This document shows positions 43,601 through 56,100 of a stretch of 64,000 nucleotides of DNA, piece after piece; position 1 is the first letter of the stretch; each line of letters opens with the position of its first letter. The stretch covers positions 62,001 through 126,000 of the forward strand of contig NOWV01000114.1 in NCBI GenBank assembly GCA_003344405.1. The letters run 5' to 3'. Made by a program: the position numbers and the translations under genes. The notes below the pieces were generated by a model. That model worked only from the letters and a program-made list of their open reading frames with translations. It was not told the origin of the DNA and did not search any database. The DNA is from Trichoplax sp. H2. Lineage: Eukaryota > Placozoa > Uniplacotomia > Trichoplacea.

Positions 43601-46600
43601 TGTCTAGTATATCGCAATTTCTTAACTGCGTATTGGAACTCCTTATAGCACTTTCAGTTCTATTTCGATGAATCTCCGGTTCCCCTACTTTCTTAAAACC
43701 TTTACTGGTGGCATATCTATAGATAAAATTTTTATCTATGTTGCTAAAAGAATTATTACTATTCGATGCCACCTCTTCCGATTTTAGTTCTGGCTGCATC
43801 TCGTCTATTGCGAAGTTTTCAAAACCCACTTCAGACAATAGTAATTTCGCCGACTGTAATGCTTCATCAGATATAGTAATACATCCACCTCTAGCAGTTT
43901 GAAAATCAAAATCTACCTTAGATCTTTTATTAGTACGAGTATCTGTTTGTTGGTAAGCACTTGAATTATCTTCAGTATTGCCTCGTTGAAAATCAGAATT
44001 TCGCATTATATGAAGCTTATTCGATTCATGGTGCTCTTGGGATTCACGTTTACCTGACACTTTTATTGATATGTCGCGATCTTGCATAAGTACGCATTTT
44101 TTCTCTTTCACAAAGTCACTACCCTCGACAAAATTGTTCGAGAAATCCTGACGGTTCTGATTACCAACATCATTTTGAGTCTTTATCCTTTCAGATTCCC
44201 TATCTAATAATTGGTGGCTTTCGAAATCATTAAGTAGGGCATTAACTTGTTTAAGTGATTCAGTAGATGCGCAAACCTCTTTGCTTGAGGCAGTTGCAAA
44301 AGCAACACTATTACATGCAATTTCAGAGGCATTATTTTTAGAATTACTATGAACTTTATTTGTATTCGAGGTCTTCTTTATGGATTGCATTCGCACACCC
44401 GTATTTGATTTTTCTGAGTTGTTTAAAGATTTGGTTTTGGACTGAACTGATCGAGGTGGTACAAATTGTGACACACGCTTCCGTGTATGTGGGGACTTGA
44501 GATCCTCTAACGAACCATCAGAGAGGTTGTCTATGTCTTTCAGTAAGATCGTAGCGCGATGAAGAGCTGCCTTCGATATAGGAACCTTTTGACCGGATGC
44601 TGTACTAAATCCTGATAGACCATCCGAAGACTTGGAATCCTTTATAAATGATGCGGCAGTATTGTGACAGCTAGAATGAGAATCAGGTCTTAACCTTTGA
44701 GACTTATTACCAGGCTTCAAGTTCGATGTATAGCTATTGGTACGATGGAAAGATTTCTGCTCTGAAGATGAAAAATCCTCCCTTATTAATAATGTATTAG
44801 ATTTATTTTGGTTAGCTAACATTAAGCCCTGGCCTTTCGTGATTGAAGTCAAATCAGAATCGATCAAGGATGGAGAACCTCTTTTTAGAGGCGAAACTTT
44901 CTCTTCGGTAGTGTCTAGCTCTAGATCACTTTCTTTTCGCAATCCTTCAATAAAGTTGTTAGCTTCGAGCTCAATTTCCATCATCATAGCCTTAGCTTCA
45001 TTAAGATGCTTGTCAGATATTCGAACTTTTTTTCCAGTTGCAGTCCGAAAACTGCAAATGTTCTCAATAGGTGTATTTAAACAGTTTAAATGCTGACTGC
45101 CATTAGCAACCGTCTCAGCTGCTTCCATTTCTTTTGATTCAGCCTCGAGAAGTACTTCATCGGAAACTTCATTCCTTTCGGTACAAATGAATTGGGCATC
45201 AAGATGATTCTTAGGATGGTGTACTACGTCCAGATTCTTCTTAAACCGGCTTAAATCGTCAGGGCTTGGACATGTTTGGGTGCATACAACATCAGCACTG
45301 GCACTTTCATTGTTATCGTTATTCTGTAAGTCTATTCTATATCCATTCTTTTCTGCGTTTTCAAATTCCGTATTTAATAGGCTGTAAGAAATATCTTCAG
45401 GTGTGGAAGTAATATCTGTATTGATGACAACCAGATTCTTAGTAGCTTCACTTAAGCAATTTCTTTTATCATAATAAATTTTCGAGTTTTCAGTCAAAAT
45501 TTGATATTTTGACTGCACCATGGTTTCCGGCGTACTTTGTTTCTTTCCTATAATAATAGACGTACCATATTCAGTCCAAAAAACAATACTATAAGTGCTT
45601 TATCAAGAAGATACTGATATTTTACTTTTTTTTTCCAGTACAGGATTGTACATGGAACCAAATCCACTACTTTCAGTTGCGTTGGGTAATAATTTGGCTA
45701 AATCTTCCGCCCCGTTATTATCAGTGTGACTGTTAATTACATTAGTGTTTCCGAGATTTGTTTGGAACGCTGTATCAAAAAGTACTCTTGCTACAACCTA
45801 GAGAGATAAAATGTCTCCATTTAAATACTGAGCATAGCATGAAAATAATACTTAACATCGTAGACTTAGATATTAAGAAGACCTTTGATTGGCTGTTTAT
45901 TCTTGATGCATTGTTACTACTATTCATTGTTATATCCTTGCAATTTGATCCTGTAAATGCAGCTAAAAATTTAGGTATAAATGTTAATAAATCCTTGAAT
46001 AATAGCACTCTTTAGAACGCAGATATCGCCGGTTACATCAATCTCTTCAGGTACTAACTTTGTCCTTCCGCATTCTGAAAAGATCTATGATTTTTAGATA
46101 ATCCTTTGCTACTAGATGGAGGTGGAGTAGCTAAGGAATCCGTCCAAATGTAGTAATTATCATCTTCTATACTAATAATTGGATGTGTTTGTATTGTATT
46201 TTGAATCTAAGCAAAACGACAATATAGTACTTAAAGCAGTTCATAAAGTAAATCTTAGCGCGCTTATGCACATCTATTAAATAATTCATAAAGTTATAAA
46301 TACTACCTTCGGGGTTGCAATCGAACAATTGGATAAATCTGCCGAGAACAAATAGTAACGTTAACTTTATGTAATTAAAGCTTGAAGACGAAATCTGCCA
46401 AGGTTATAATTTAAAGAAAGCATTCGGAAGCTACTTACCTGATTTAGGCTTGTCGTTTACAGTTTGTATAAAGGTTGCTAAGCGCGACTGGGGCTGACAT
46501 CTATAATTTTACAGACAAAAAATTCTACAACTATTATCACAGAAACTACTGTAGCTGAGCTTAAGTTCTATTTAATTATGTATAATAAAGATTACATAAG

Positions 46601-48224
46601 AACAGCAGCTGACCGGTATTGTAGAGCAGAAGATTGGCATAAACGATTTCTTTTAAGATTTACATAAGTTATGGTATGACTTTAAATTACACGGTAATAA
46701 TATAATTGATCACATCCTAACGCTATCGAGCAAATACTCTTCTAAATGTCTATCCGCAGAATACGCACAATTCGTATGACCAGAGATCATAGTAAAATAT
46801 CACTCTCACCTTCGAGCATTGTAAATTTCATCCTCACTGCTATCGCTGAGTGAGGAAGTTCGCACATGAAGAGGAACAGTACTGAGTATTGGTGAACCGC
46901 TATTAGTAAGAGCAACTGGCGTAGAAGACGATAAATGAAGACCAGAAGACATTTGGCGTGCAGTTAATGGTGATTCTCCGGAGTTATTTGCATTCCAGAT
47001 TGGTATAGGGCTATCAGTCAAAGAGACCAGGATATCATTAAAACTATCATCGGGTCTGTTATAGCTAGAATGGATCAATCTAAAGAAAGGCAGACATAAG
47101 GATCGGTTTGACATGTTAGAAAAACTAAAGCTGTGGAGTAAATTGCTATTAAGTTCTAATAATACCAGTGTACAGTTTAGAGCGTGCGTACCTGCGACTA
47201 CTACCAGCTGTGTGTGTGTATGTAATTTTTTGTGTTGGAGAGAATAAATTGGGGGATTTCGTATATGACATTAAAGAAGATGGTGTTTTATCATCTGCAA
47301 TGAGTTGAGAATTTTTTGGTGTTTCGTCATTGTGATGGTTATAACAGCTTGTTTTATTTTCTTTGCATGAAGTGTCTTTACAATTTCCTTGGATTTTAGA
47401 TATTTAAAATCGAATACAAATAAAAATTATTCTTAGAGAAAGATTTCAATGGAAAGGGGATATAGCTAAATAGTACTCAAATACTAGCAAAGTATGGTAG
47501 TCATTTATTTGAAATCATGTAAGTTTTGGATAAAACAAATCTAAGCATACTTTCACAAATCATCATAGATGACAAACGGAAAATCTATACTCACTATGAC
47601 TGGATTTTCTAATAAAAGCAACTAATTTTCACACATACAGTATATTCTTTCTTTCAAACCAAACAACGGAATTTTACTTTCCCAACAACTATAACGCGAT
47701 CACAACTGAAACGTCGCCAATTCAGTCAAGGAAAGCAAAACGCTGCTATTTAGAACTTAACTGTAAATGATTTTTACGGTATTGGGACAATGGATAATAA
47801 AATTTAGCCATACCATAAAGTAATAGTAAACCATGGTTGAATTACTGCGCTCGTTGTAACCTTACTACCACTCAAGTTAAATTATACATGAATTCCTTTA
47901 CACTGTCAAGTAAATAAATTACTTTTATGTATCTATTTACAATGCGGTCAGCATGTAAAATTCTATATAGATACGACATATGATTACATGAATAAAGTTA
48001 GTGTATTGGTGGGCTTACTAAACTATAAACAGGATATAAGACTGTAGTTTATCATTGTTGTACATGCTCTAGTTGGTCAGCGATACTGTACCTTCTGTTA
48101 ATTGTCGGCCAAATGTGAATAGATAAGATTCGATAGGCATATCTTCACTGTCATCAAATTCAATCTTATTACTAGGTACTATTTGCATCTGTTGACATCT
48201 ACCGCTGCGGTATGAAAAATCCAT
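37653..48224 (-). CDS. BRCA2: BRCA2, DNA-repair mediator with BRC repeats and a complete DNA-binding domain
   Basis: Loads RAD51 on single-stranded DNA during homologous recombination. The start is placed at ATG 48224 (exon 48092-48224, [10 protein letters not shown]), tentatively. N-terminal exons lie near 47185-47420, 46803-47114, about 46068-46200 ([13 protein letters not shown], matching a conserved BRCA2 stretch) and about 45625-45790. The giant exon 42854-45554 holds six clear BRC repeats and then [18 protein letters not shown]. Downstream exons give the DNA-binding domain: helical part ([17 protein letters not shown] at about 40770-40870; [13 protein letters not shown] near 40590), OB1 ([31 protein letters not shown]), OB2 and tower ([18 protein letters not shown] and [18 protein letters not shown] at 39546-39872; [18 protein letters not shown]) and OB3 ([17 protein letters not shown]). 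The last exon ends with a basic [12 protein letters not shown], a probable nuclear localisation signal. The gene looks complete and intact. Confidence 0.95.
43070..45060 (-). repeat. Six BRC repeats within the BRCA2 giant exon
   Basis: RAD51-binding BRC motifs (F-x-T-A-S-G-K followed by a helix with paired Leu), read on the minus strand: [16 protein letters not shown] (about 45045-44945), [17 protein letters not shown] (about 44620-44530), [17 protein letters not shown] (about 44310-44220), [16 protein letters not shown] (about 43905-43830), [17 protein letters not shown] (about 43515-43430), [17 protein letters not shown] (about 43155-43070). Spacing is about 310-430 bp. Repeats 5 and 6 are most alike, suggesting recent duplication. 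A weak seventh candidate is near 43700 ([14 protein letters not shown]). Confidence 0.9.
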
Positions 48225-49096
48225 TTTACTTGTACGTCCTATAAAAACTTTAAATTTTTAGTGCAACATGCATTTTCTGGATTGTATACTACATTAATAA
48301 TAGCTACGCTCATAGTGATGCATCCATTTCATGAAAAGAATACAACAGCGCCGATTAATAAAATGAATGAACTTTAATTGTAAACTAGTACTCCGTGAAA
48401 TAACAATTTCTTACAATGAAACATACGCATAGATTCCAGGAAATTCCAAACTTATGACTGCATTTACGACTAACTCATACCCCTTCATTCGAAAGGGTGA
48501 TGTACTGGTTGTTACACTTAATATACGCTATGAGTTTCTTAAATTTCGATATGCATTAAAGCATTTACGTACTTACTAATTCTGCAGTGCACACTGTACA
48601 TTGCACAGCCTTCAGCACAAGTGCAATTAATCATGTCCGTCTTAGTTTTTTACCTTTTCAAGAAGACAATTGGGAATTCTACTATTCCAGGAACTTTTGA
48701 ACTTGAGTACAGTAGTTTGGGATCTTACTAAAAACTTCAATGTTGAATAATTCAATTACAGTATATCATCGGTCTGTTTGTTCTGCGGTAAATTTCATTT
48801 TCGTGGGGTTGTTTCGGCTGTCTTGAGATCGATTATAAACACATGTTTAATATTACTTTATTACTTCCTTTTTTCAGCACCGAGTGCATCAGATACTGTG
48901 TGATGCCATCAAAGTCGTGTTTCGAAAAATACATATAACTATGGTTAATCGAGATACTGTATACTGTACACTGTGTGCACTTGAATACTTGTGTCTTGGT
49001 GTAGACTTTTTAAGATAAAAGCTTTAGTAAAGGTTCATGACTTAAAGAGTAGTATAAAGTTTGTAATTTCCCGCCATTGTACGCCTTATAGACTTC

Positions 49097-49552
49097 ATGT
49101 AGTGTGCACTGTGCAGTGCACTTTACAGTACCGTATTGTCAGTACGTAAACCGGTTATGATTAGCACAGCGAGTTAGTGTAAACACTGCATGAGCCAGTA
49201 CTGTACAGTACTCTAGTGTACTGTACAGTACTCTAGTGTACAGTACAGTACACGAGCCGGCGAGTAGCTGAGTCAAACACCCTACCGTATAGTACTGTAC
49301 AGTACAGTGTACAGTATAATACAGTACAGTACAGCAGGTGGTACTAGGTTATACAGTACTGTAGTGGCTACTCAATAACCGAGCCAGTAGCTTATTTATT
49401 TTTTTTATTATTACAGTACTGTATTAATCTTATATAGCATTCGGAGTGAATAAGAAGGAAAAAGCAAAGAATATTTCATTTAAATTTAATTTATCGCATC
49501 TCGTAGTGTACAGTACAAATCAGGTCTAAGTACAACAGTACAGTACAGTACA
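49097..49552. repeat. TACTGTACAGTA palindromic array between BRCA2 and SBDS
   Basis: About 450 bp rich in GTACTGTAC/TACAGTA words ending some 30 bp before the SBDS start codon, in the divergent BRCA2/SBDS interval. It includes an exact tandem duplication of the 20-mer GTACTGTACAGTACTCTAGT at 49198-49217 and 49218-49237. Sparser related words (for example GATACTGTATACTGTACACTG near 48952) extend toward the BRCA2 start at 48224. Confidence 0.85.
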
Positions 49553-49580
49553 TGCTAACACAGAATTCCTTGCAGTTAAA

Positions 49581-51265
49581 ATGTCAATTTTCACGCCTAT
49601 TAATCAGTTAAAATTAACGAACGTCGCGGTGGTTCGCCTAAAGCGTAACGGAAAGCGATTTGAAATAGCTTGCTATAAAAATAAAGTCATTTCCTGGCGT
49701 AATAAAGCGTGAGTACCATTTTTAGTACTATACGGTACAGTACATCATAGGCAGTAATTAATCAATCAAGATCTTGAAATCACTATACTGTACTGTACAC
49801 AATTATATATTATTAATTATAATCACAGTTTATCAAGTTCAACTTTTTTGCGTTGATTACTAAGAAATTTATTACGATAGTATTTTAGCACTAATCTATC
49901 ATATTATGTAGAACTGTACTTGCTATGTAGTAGGCACTCAGTATAAAATACAATAAAAGTATATTCTTTTGTGTCCTACCTGCAAGCTGTAAGCCATTAG
50001 CTCACTCAGTACAGACATTATTTTTGTAATGATGTTGATCTTTAGGAACATTTGCAACTACAAGCTACTGTGTATGCTATTTCTGACTCTTGCACGTTCT
50101 CTTTGTAGGGAAAAAGATATAGAAGAAGTACTCCAGACTCACTCCATTTTTATCAATGTTTCCAAAGGTCAGGTCGCTAAAAAAGAAGATCTTTTCAAAG
50201 CTTTTGGTACATATGACGATACCGAAATATGCAAAGAGGTTCATATTACTTAATGCACGTACGAGCTGAGCATTGCTTTTTAATTGATAAGCAGAAGTAT
50301 TTACAGAGTTATATCTTTTATAATGAAGAACATTCCTACATAACTTGCTTTAATTATTACATACGTACTATATGATACACTGCTACAATATATCACTTTT
50401 GTTAACTTTGTAGGTACAATTCTATTTTATCTACCATAGATTTTAATGAAAGGAGATTTACAAGTATCAGAGAAAGAACGTGCATCCCAAATTGAGACTA
50501 TGTTTCGAGAGATTGCCACTATAGTGGCTGATAAATGCGTAAATCCAGAAACGAAAAGACCCTATACTGTAAGTTTGATTGAAAAGGGAATGAAAGACAT
50601 CCATTACTCTGTCAAGACGAATAAGAATACTAAACAACAAGTATGTTAAGTTCTTTATCTTACTGAAAAAAACTTCGTTAAAAATTCGTATATATTGCTC
50701 AGTCAAGATACCTACTACTCGAAAGTAATCAATATTTTTCTTAAAGTTATCAAACGCAATACTAGTTGTTGAGGTCCAGTTTAACTTAAAATATTAGTTA
50801 TTCCCTACTGCTAAAGTTTAACCGCTATAATTCGTATTTACTAGGCCTTGGACGTAATCAGACAACTTAAAGAAAATATGCAGATTGAGCGTGCACAAAT
50901 GAGGTTACGATTAACTTTGACAGGTCGCGAAGGTAGGAAAGCTAAAGAGATCTTGTATCCGAAAATGGCCCATGTGGAGAAAGATGAGTGGGATAATGGA
51001 TCACTAGAAATTGTAAATTAACGAGACTTTAACATGCAAATTGCACAACTATTGTGTATACTCTTCTATGTCTTGGTTCGACAGCTAAAAATGTTTAGTA
51101 AATTTCTAACCGTAACAATTTATATACCTACTGCAGGTTTGCTTGATCGATCCGGGTCACCTGCGTTCATTTGACGAAACGGTAAGATCACTGACGAAAG
51201 GAAAGGGCTCAGTTGAGGTTTTAAATCTAAAAGACATTGAGGAAGGAGATGGAAAGTTGATATAG
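49581..51265 (+). CDS. SBDS: Ribosome maturation protein SBDS
   Basis: Works with the GTPase EFL1 to release eIF6 from pre-60S ribosomal subunits. Five exons, all in phase: 49581-49708 (starts [20 protein letters not shown]), 50109-50238 ([20 protein letters not shown]), 50440-50640 ([37 protein letters not shown]), 50845-51012 ([20 protein letters not shown]), 51137-51265 ([28 protein letters not shown], then TAG). All three SBDS domains are present. Total about 251 residues, the usual length, and similarity to the vertebrate protein is very high. The start codon is fixed by the conserved MSIFTP N-terminus and lies about 30 bp after the palindromic array. Confidence 0.98.
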
Positions 51266-52628
51266 TTTTTACTTTATCTTAATTATAACTTACTATCATG
51301 CAAAACCTCACAACTACGAGAGAGTTATTTCTAAGTGCATATATGTATTCACACTTTTGTAAGATTGTATAAATATTTTGTTAAACAGAACAAAGTGGCG
51401 TATACGTAGATTATACGTTAGTGCCAAGAGACCTTAAAATTATGCCGTAATCTAATTATCTAATATCTATAGGTTGCAATTCGTAGTTATTTTAATGCCC
51501 CATGTGACTCAAATATGCAATATATAGTGTTCTATGCGCTTTTGAAGGTATACCTACTGTGCGTACCGTATATACGTAAATTGTTTAAATGAGTATACAG
51601 TATAGTAATATAATTATTATACTTTGTTGCCTACATTTTCTATACTCTAACATCATATGCTCGTAAAATTAATTCGGAGGAGAGTTTATAGCGTGCTGCA
51701 TTACGCGTATTAATTATACAGAAATGGGTAGTTCATTATAATGTGAATGTATCAAAAAATAAATATGTTTGCGTCAGCTCTTACCTCACTGTACATTCAC
51801 TGATGTTTACTTTTACTTTCAAAGGTAAAAACTGTACATCTAACTATAAAATTAAGAATTTAAATCAGATCTCTTGATCCTTACAATTACAGGCAACTAA
51901 ATTATAATAGTACAGAAAATATTACTGTACGAGCTTATATAATAAGATAAATTTACAAACTTATTACGAGTCGCCCCATCATCTGCATCTAAAATATGCT
52001 CAGATAGCAATAAACTACTTACTGTACAGTATTGATAAGTAGGTAAGTTATATCCAAGTACTTGACATATTAAACTCCGTCTGCAAGATATTCAGAACTT
52101 TGCTAAAATTACTTAATACTACAGTGCTTTAGAAACTATCAGTTCAATTGAGCGTCAAGTAGCTATGTCTTGATATCGTATGCCTTAAATTGTAAACTAA
52201 AAAAGCACAAGTACTTAGTCTGAAAATGTAACCAGAAGTCAAAAGGGGTCAACATTGATCCGCCAAAAGACTAACAGAACTGGAAATTTCAAATTAACTA
52301 GCTTAATATCCTGTCACTTTGCTGACATAGATATTATATAGTTCGTTTACGCTTTTAAATAACTATAATATAAACTGACGTTATAAGTTACGATCAGGGA
52401 TTGATAGTAATTGTGAAATATTAATCCTCGATATTAAATAATTATTAATAATTATTGTTATTATCATTATTAATATCAGTGTTCAGCTGTTGGTAATAAG
52501 TAATAATAACATTATCATTGGACTACTGTAATACTAATAATTCACTCAAGCAATATGACATTAAATGTCACTTAGTGCAAAAATTAAATTATGGATTTCT
52601 GTCCATGCTGTATATTCAGTAGGTAACA
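51266..52628. other. Intergenic stretch, no gene seen
   Basis: AT-rich interval between SBDS and the CHFR upstream region. It has no supported open frame. A simple AAT/ATT-rich tract lies at about 52434-52482. Confidence 0.6.
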
Positions 52629-52692
52629 CCAGGGACTCCTCACCACCCCCAGCTTCACAACAATTGAAATTACAGTAACATTGTGAAGCTGG
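52629..52692. repeat. Inverted repeat with 12 bp arms near the CHFR array
   Basis: CCAGCTTCACAA (52649-52660) and TTGTGAAGCTGG (52681-52692) are exact reverse complements separated by 20 bp. Just upstream, 52629-52640 reads CCAGGGACTCCT, one base short of the CCAGGGACTTCCT found in both arms of the hairpin at 8091-8202. Confidence 0.75.
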
Positions 52693-52746
52693 ACGGATAT
52701 CGTGACCTTTACTTAATTTGCATAGAGGAACCAAGTATGGCCTAAA

Positions 52747-52926
52747 TACAGTACAACGAAAGTACAGTACAGTACAGTACTATCAATGTAATGTGCGTAT
52801 GTGCTCACATGACTTTACCTTATTAATACCGTACAATGCTGTCGTGTACAGTGACCCACACTGTACTGTACTGTACTGTACAGTAGTTGCATGGAACTGA
52901 GTAATACTGTACTGTACTTCACTGTC
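52747..52926. repeat. TACTGTACAGTA palindromic array upstream of CHFR
   Basis: A short array of ACAGTACAGTACAGTA and CTGTACTGTACTGTACAGTA words separated by unique sequence, ending about 180 bp before the CHFR start codon at 53103. Same word family as the arrays before SPRING1, S6K, SBDS and TYW1. Confidence 0.8.
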
Positions 52927-53102
52927 AGTAAAAGTAAAAGTTATAACACCCGTGCCCCGCGAATGTATCAGGAACACTAACCGTCCTGTACCGCAACGAT
53001 GCGAGTCCGAACAAGTAAACAAAAACAAATGACGATTTAGCTATAAAATTCGAACCATAATATGTATATCTAGTGATCCATTGTTATACAATTTCAATCA
53101 AC

Positions 53103-56100
53103 ATGACATCGACGATCGTGAATGCCAAGCTAATCCCGATGACGGGTTGTAGCTCTGATATTATTGAAATTAATAAAGAAGAAATTACCATCGGCAGATT
53201 ACAAGGTATTACTATTAGACTTCATTTCAATATTTGTACGAGCAGTATCTATCGACTATCGTATGAAATGTTAGTGTATTGTAGTAAAATACTATATAAA
53301 TCGGAAGCGCGGAAAGTATCACGAGCTGGGCGTTTATATATAACGATACACTAGGCGTTCGACGACTTGACTACATATACTTCATTACGCGTTCACCAGA
53401 TTAATGGAGTATTACAGTAACTGCTGTAACATACCGTAGATTGACTCGATCATTGGATTTGGAAATCCAGTTTAAATAAACAAGTCCATTGCTGAAAGCG
53501 TTACGATTCCCATAATTGCTCAATGAAATTGTATGTAAATAACGATATTATTAAACTGTAGGTCGACTAAAGTTTAGTATACGAGTATGCATAATACTGC
53601 ATTAATTGATCTCCTTTTAGAGTTATACTGACTAGTGGAACGCATATGACAACTTAATAATTACGTCACCTTACTGTAACTAATTATCTGATTCCTGCTA
53701 AGTAGGCCAATTGATTATTCGATTTTATCTTGTGTACAAATTTGAATTAAAGTAGAATTGTCTTGCTAGAGTGCGATGTGAAAATCTTGAACAATCCGTT
53801 CGTCTCTAGCCAACATTGTAAGTTGGTTAAAGATCCAGATATTGGAGAAATCTGGCTTGTAGATTTAAGGTGAAGATCGGATATTTACTTTCCTACGCTT
53901 TCTCTTATCCTGACTCTGCTATTTTTTGTAATAAGATTTCCAAAATATTAACTTTTTATATTAACAACTAAACGTGAATTTAGTCTTTTTACTTGTGCGC
54001 ATATTTCTGTAGTGAAAACGTTACGGGAATCTACATATATGTGATTAATATGTACAGTAGTTGAGTAGTCCTAAAATAACTAATTGGATGTATATCCATA
54101 TATACGTGTATACTTATATATAATTAATACGTAGTGCTACCATCACATTTAGATACAGCACTGTATCCTAACATGATGTTATATAAATTAATATATATTT
54201 AGAGATAGCATATATCAAACGTGTGTTCTTTACAGTATAGCTGGGAGTTGGATGCAATGAATGAGTTAGGTAGTACTTTGATGCTTAAATAATTCAAAAA
54301 AGTTGTGTTAATACACAATTATTACTTTTTAAGTTGACTATGTCCGAAGTAGATTAACTCTCGGTCGTTTCGGGTTGTTTATCACAATGAAGTTCTACAA
54401 ATGAGGCTTGTTTGAAATTTTCGAATTTTTTAGGGTTGCCGTATACTATGTATATAATTTCTTATTAGAACCTACTGAAGCATGTAATTGACAATTCTCT
54501 TTTTACAACATTTTGGTATATAAATTTTAGTAAGAACGGAACAGTAGTTAACAGTAAAAAATTGCGAAAGGGACAGGTACGGTTCTAAAGTATATGGACT
54601 GTTAAATTAGAGATATTAAACTGTAAATTCAAATTTTTATGTTTACGATAACGGTTCTATTTACTGTATACTTGATACTGGTAATACTCCACTACGTTTA
54701 CGTTTATAATACTAGTATATTGTAATTATTGTTCTTAGCGTGCAAAATTAACAAGTGGCGATGAAATTAAAATTGTCTTAAGATCCGATAAACAAAACTA
54801 TAGTAAGTCTGTAACTGGTGATCCTTAAATGAATTTATAAACCTATATTATGCTATGACTTGTTCCTTCTGTACGGTAGAACATTTAAGTTAATACGCCT
54901 TAGTGAGGTAAGATCTAGCAGACTATTTCATAATATGATTTCGAATTAATTGTTATATGAAACTTCATAGCCATAATACTACTCATGATATTACTTGGGT
55001 TACAGTTATCATATGCTGAATAGGTTTACGTGTACAGTAATTGAATTCGATCAGCAATCAATCATCGTTAACATTACTTTGTACAAATTGCTGATATACT
55101 GTACTACATTATGCTAGTGAATATCCTATAGAATTAATGTACTAGTATAGTCCGTGGATGTTGCAAATTTCTTTCTTGGTTCAATGGACTATCGTATCGG
55201 TAATCCTTATATCGCATGTCATTAATATTCCCTAGACGTTTCTTACTTATATGAAGAGGTAAAGTCTTTTTCTGAAACTCTGGAATACAATGATTATCTT
55301 GAAGGTTTGCTATTCAACTCATAAGATGAAATATTCGACTCGTTACTTCGGCCATCGCATAATTACTAATAAGAAATTATTTCAAGTGTTGTCAGCGTCG
55401 TTTGTTAAAGCGACATTTGAAAATTATTTTAGTTCATTTTTAAATTCATTAACTTAAAGTTTCAGCTTCTACGTAAGATTGCATTTAATTCGTGTACTGT
55501 TTAATATTGTTATAGATGAAGGCCTCGAATTTAATCCAAAGAAAAGGCTAGCAGATCAGGTTTCTAACCTTTTATACTTTAATGTTATCTATGGAGTTTA
55601 AATTCTGTATGTGTCGATCTAAGCTGAACTAGATTACTAATTTTATGTATCTTCCATTGTTATCGTTCATTGCAGGATTTAGAAAGCAACTTAAATAAAA
55701 AAATCAAACAGGAGGTAAAAGAAGTTTAGAATGTTTTGATAGCAGAAGTTGTTTGAAAACAGGAAATACGAGCTATTGCTTTGTTGCAGTAATCCTTTTC
55801 TTCTTAGTTTACTTCTTATGTCAGTTATGATGTCATGTTTTATAAATGTATCTCTACGCAGTCTGCAACTATTCTCTTTCGCATTAACTGCAATATTTTC
55901 ATATATTATAACATTTTTAGAGCGATGTAGCTTTACCGGAAAAGATGCTTGACGTAGATAACAGTAGAAAATTACAACCTGAGACATTAGTTCCCCAACC
56001 AGAAGTGACTGAGGACACTACAAAAATCGCTCCAAACTCTACTCTTTCAAATGTTGGACAGGACATGTTAGAAAACTTGACTTGTGGGATCTGTCAGGTA

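Noticed and set aside
55259-55304. Apparent phase clash in CHFR after GAAGAG/GTAAAG
   Set aside because: The exon extends to 55304 with donor GTTTGC, which gives a consistent frame into the next exon.
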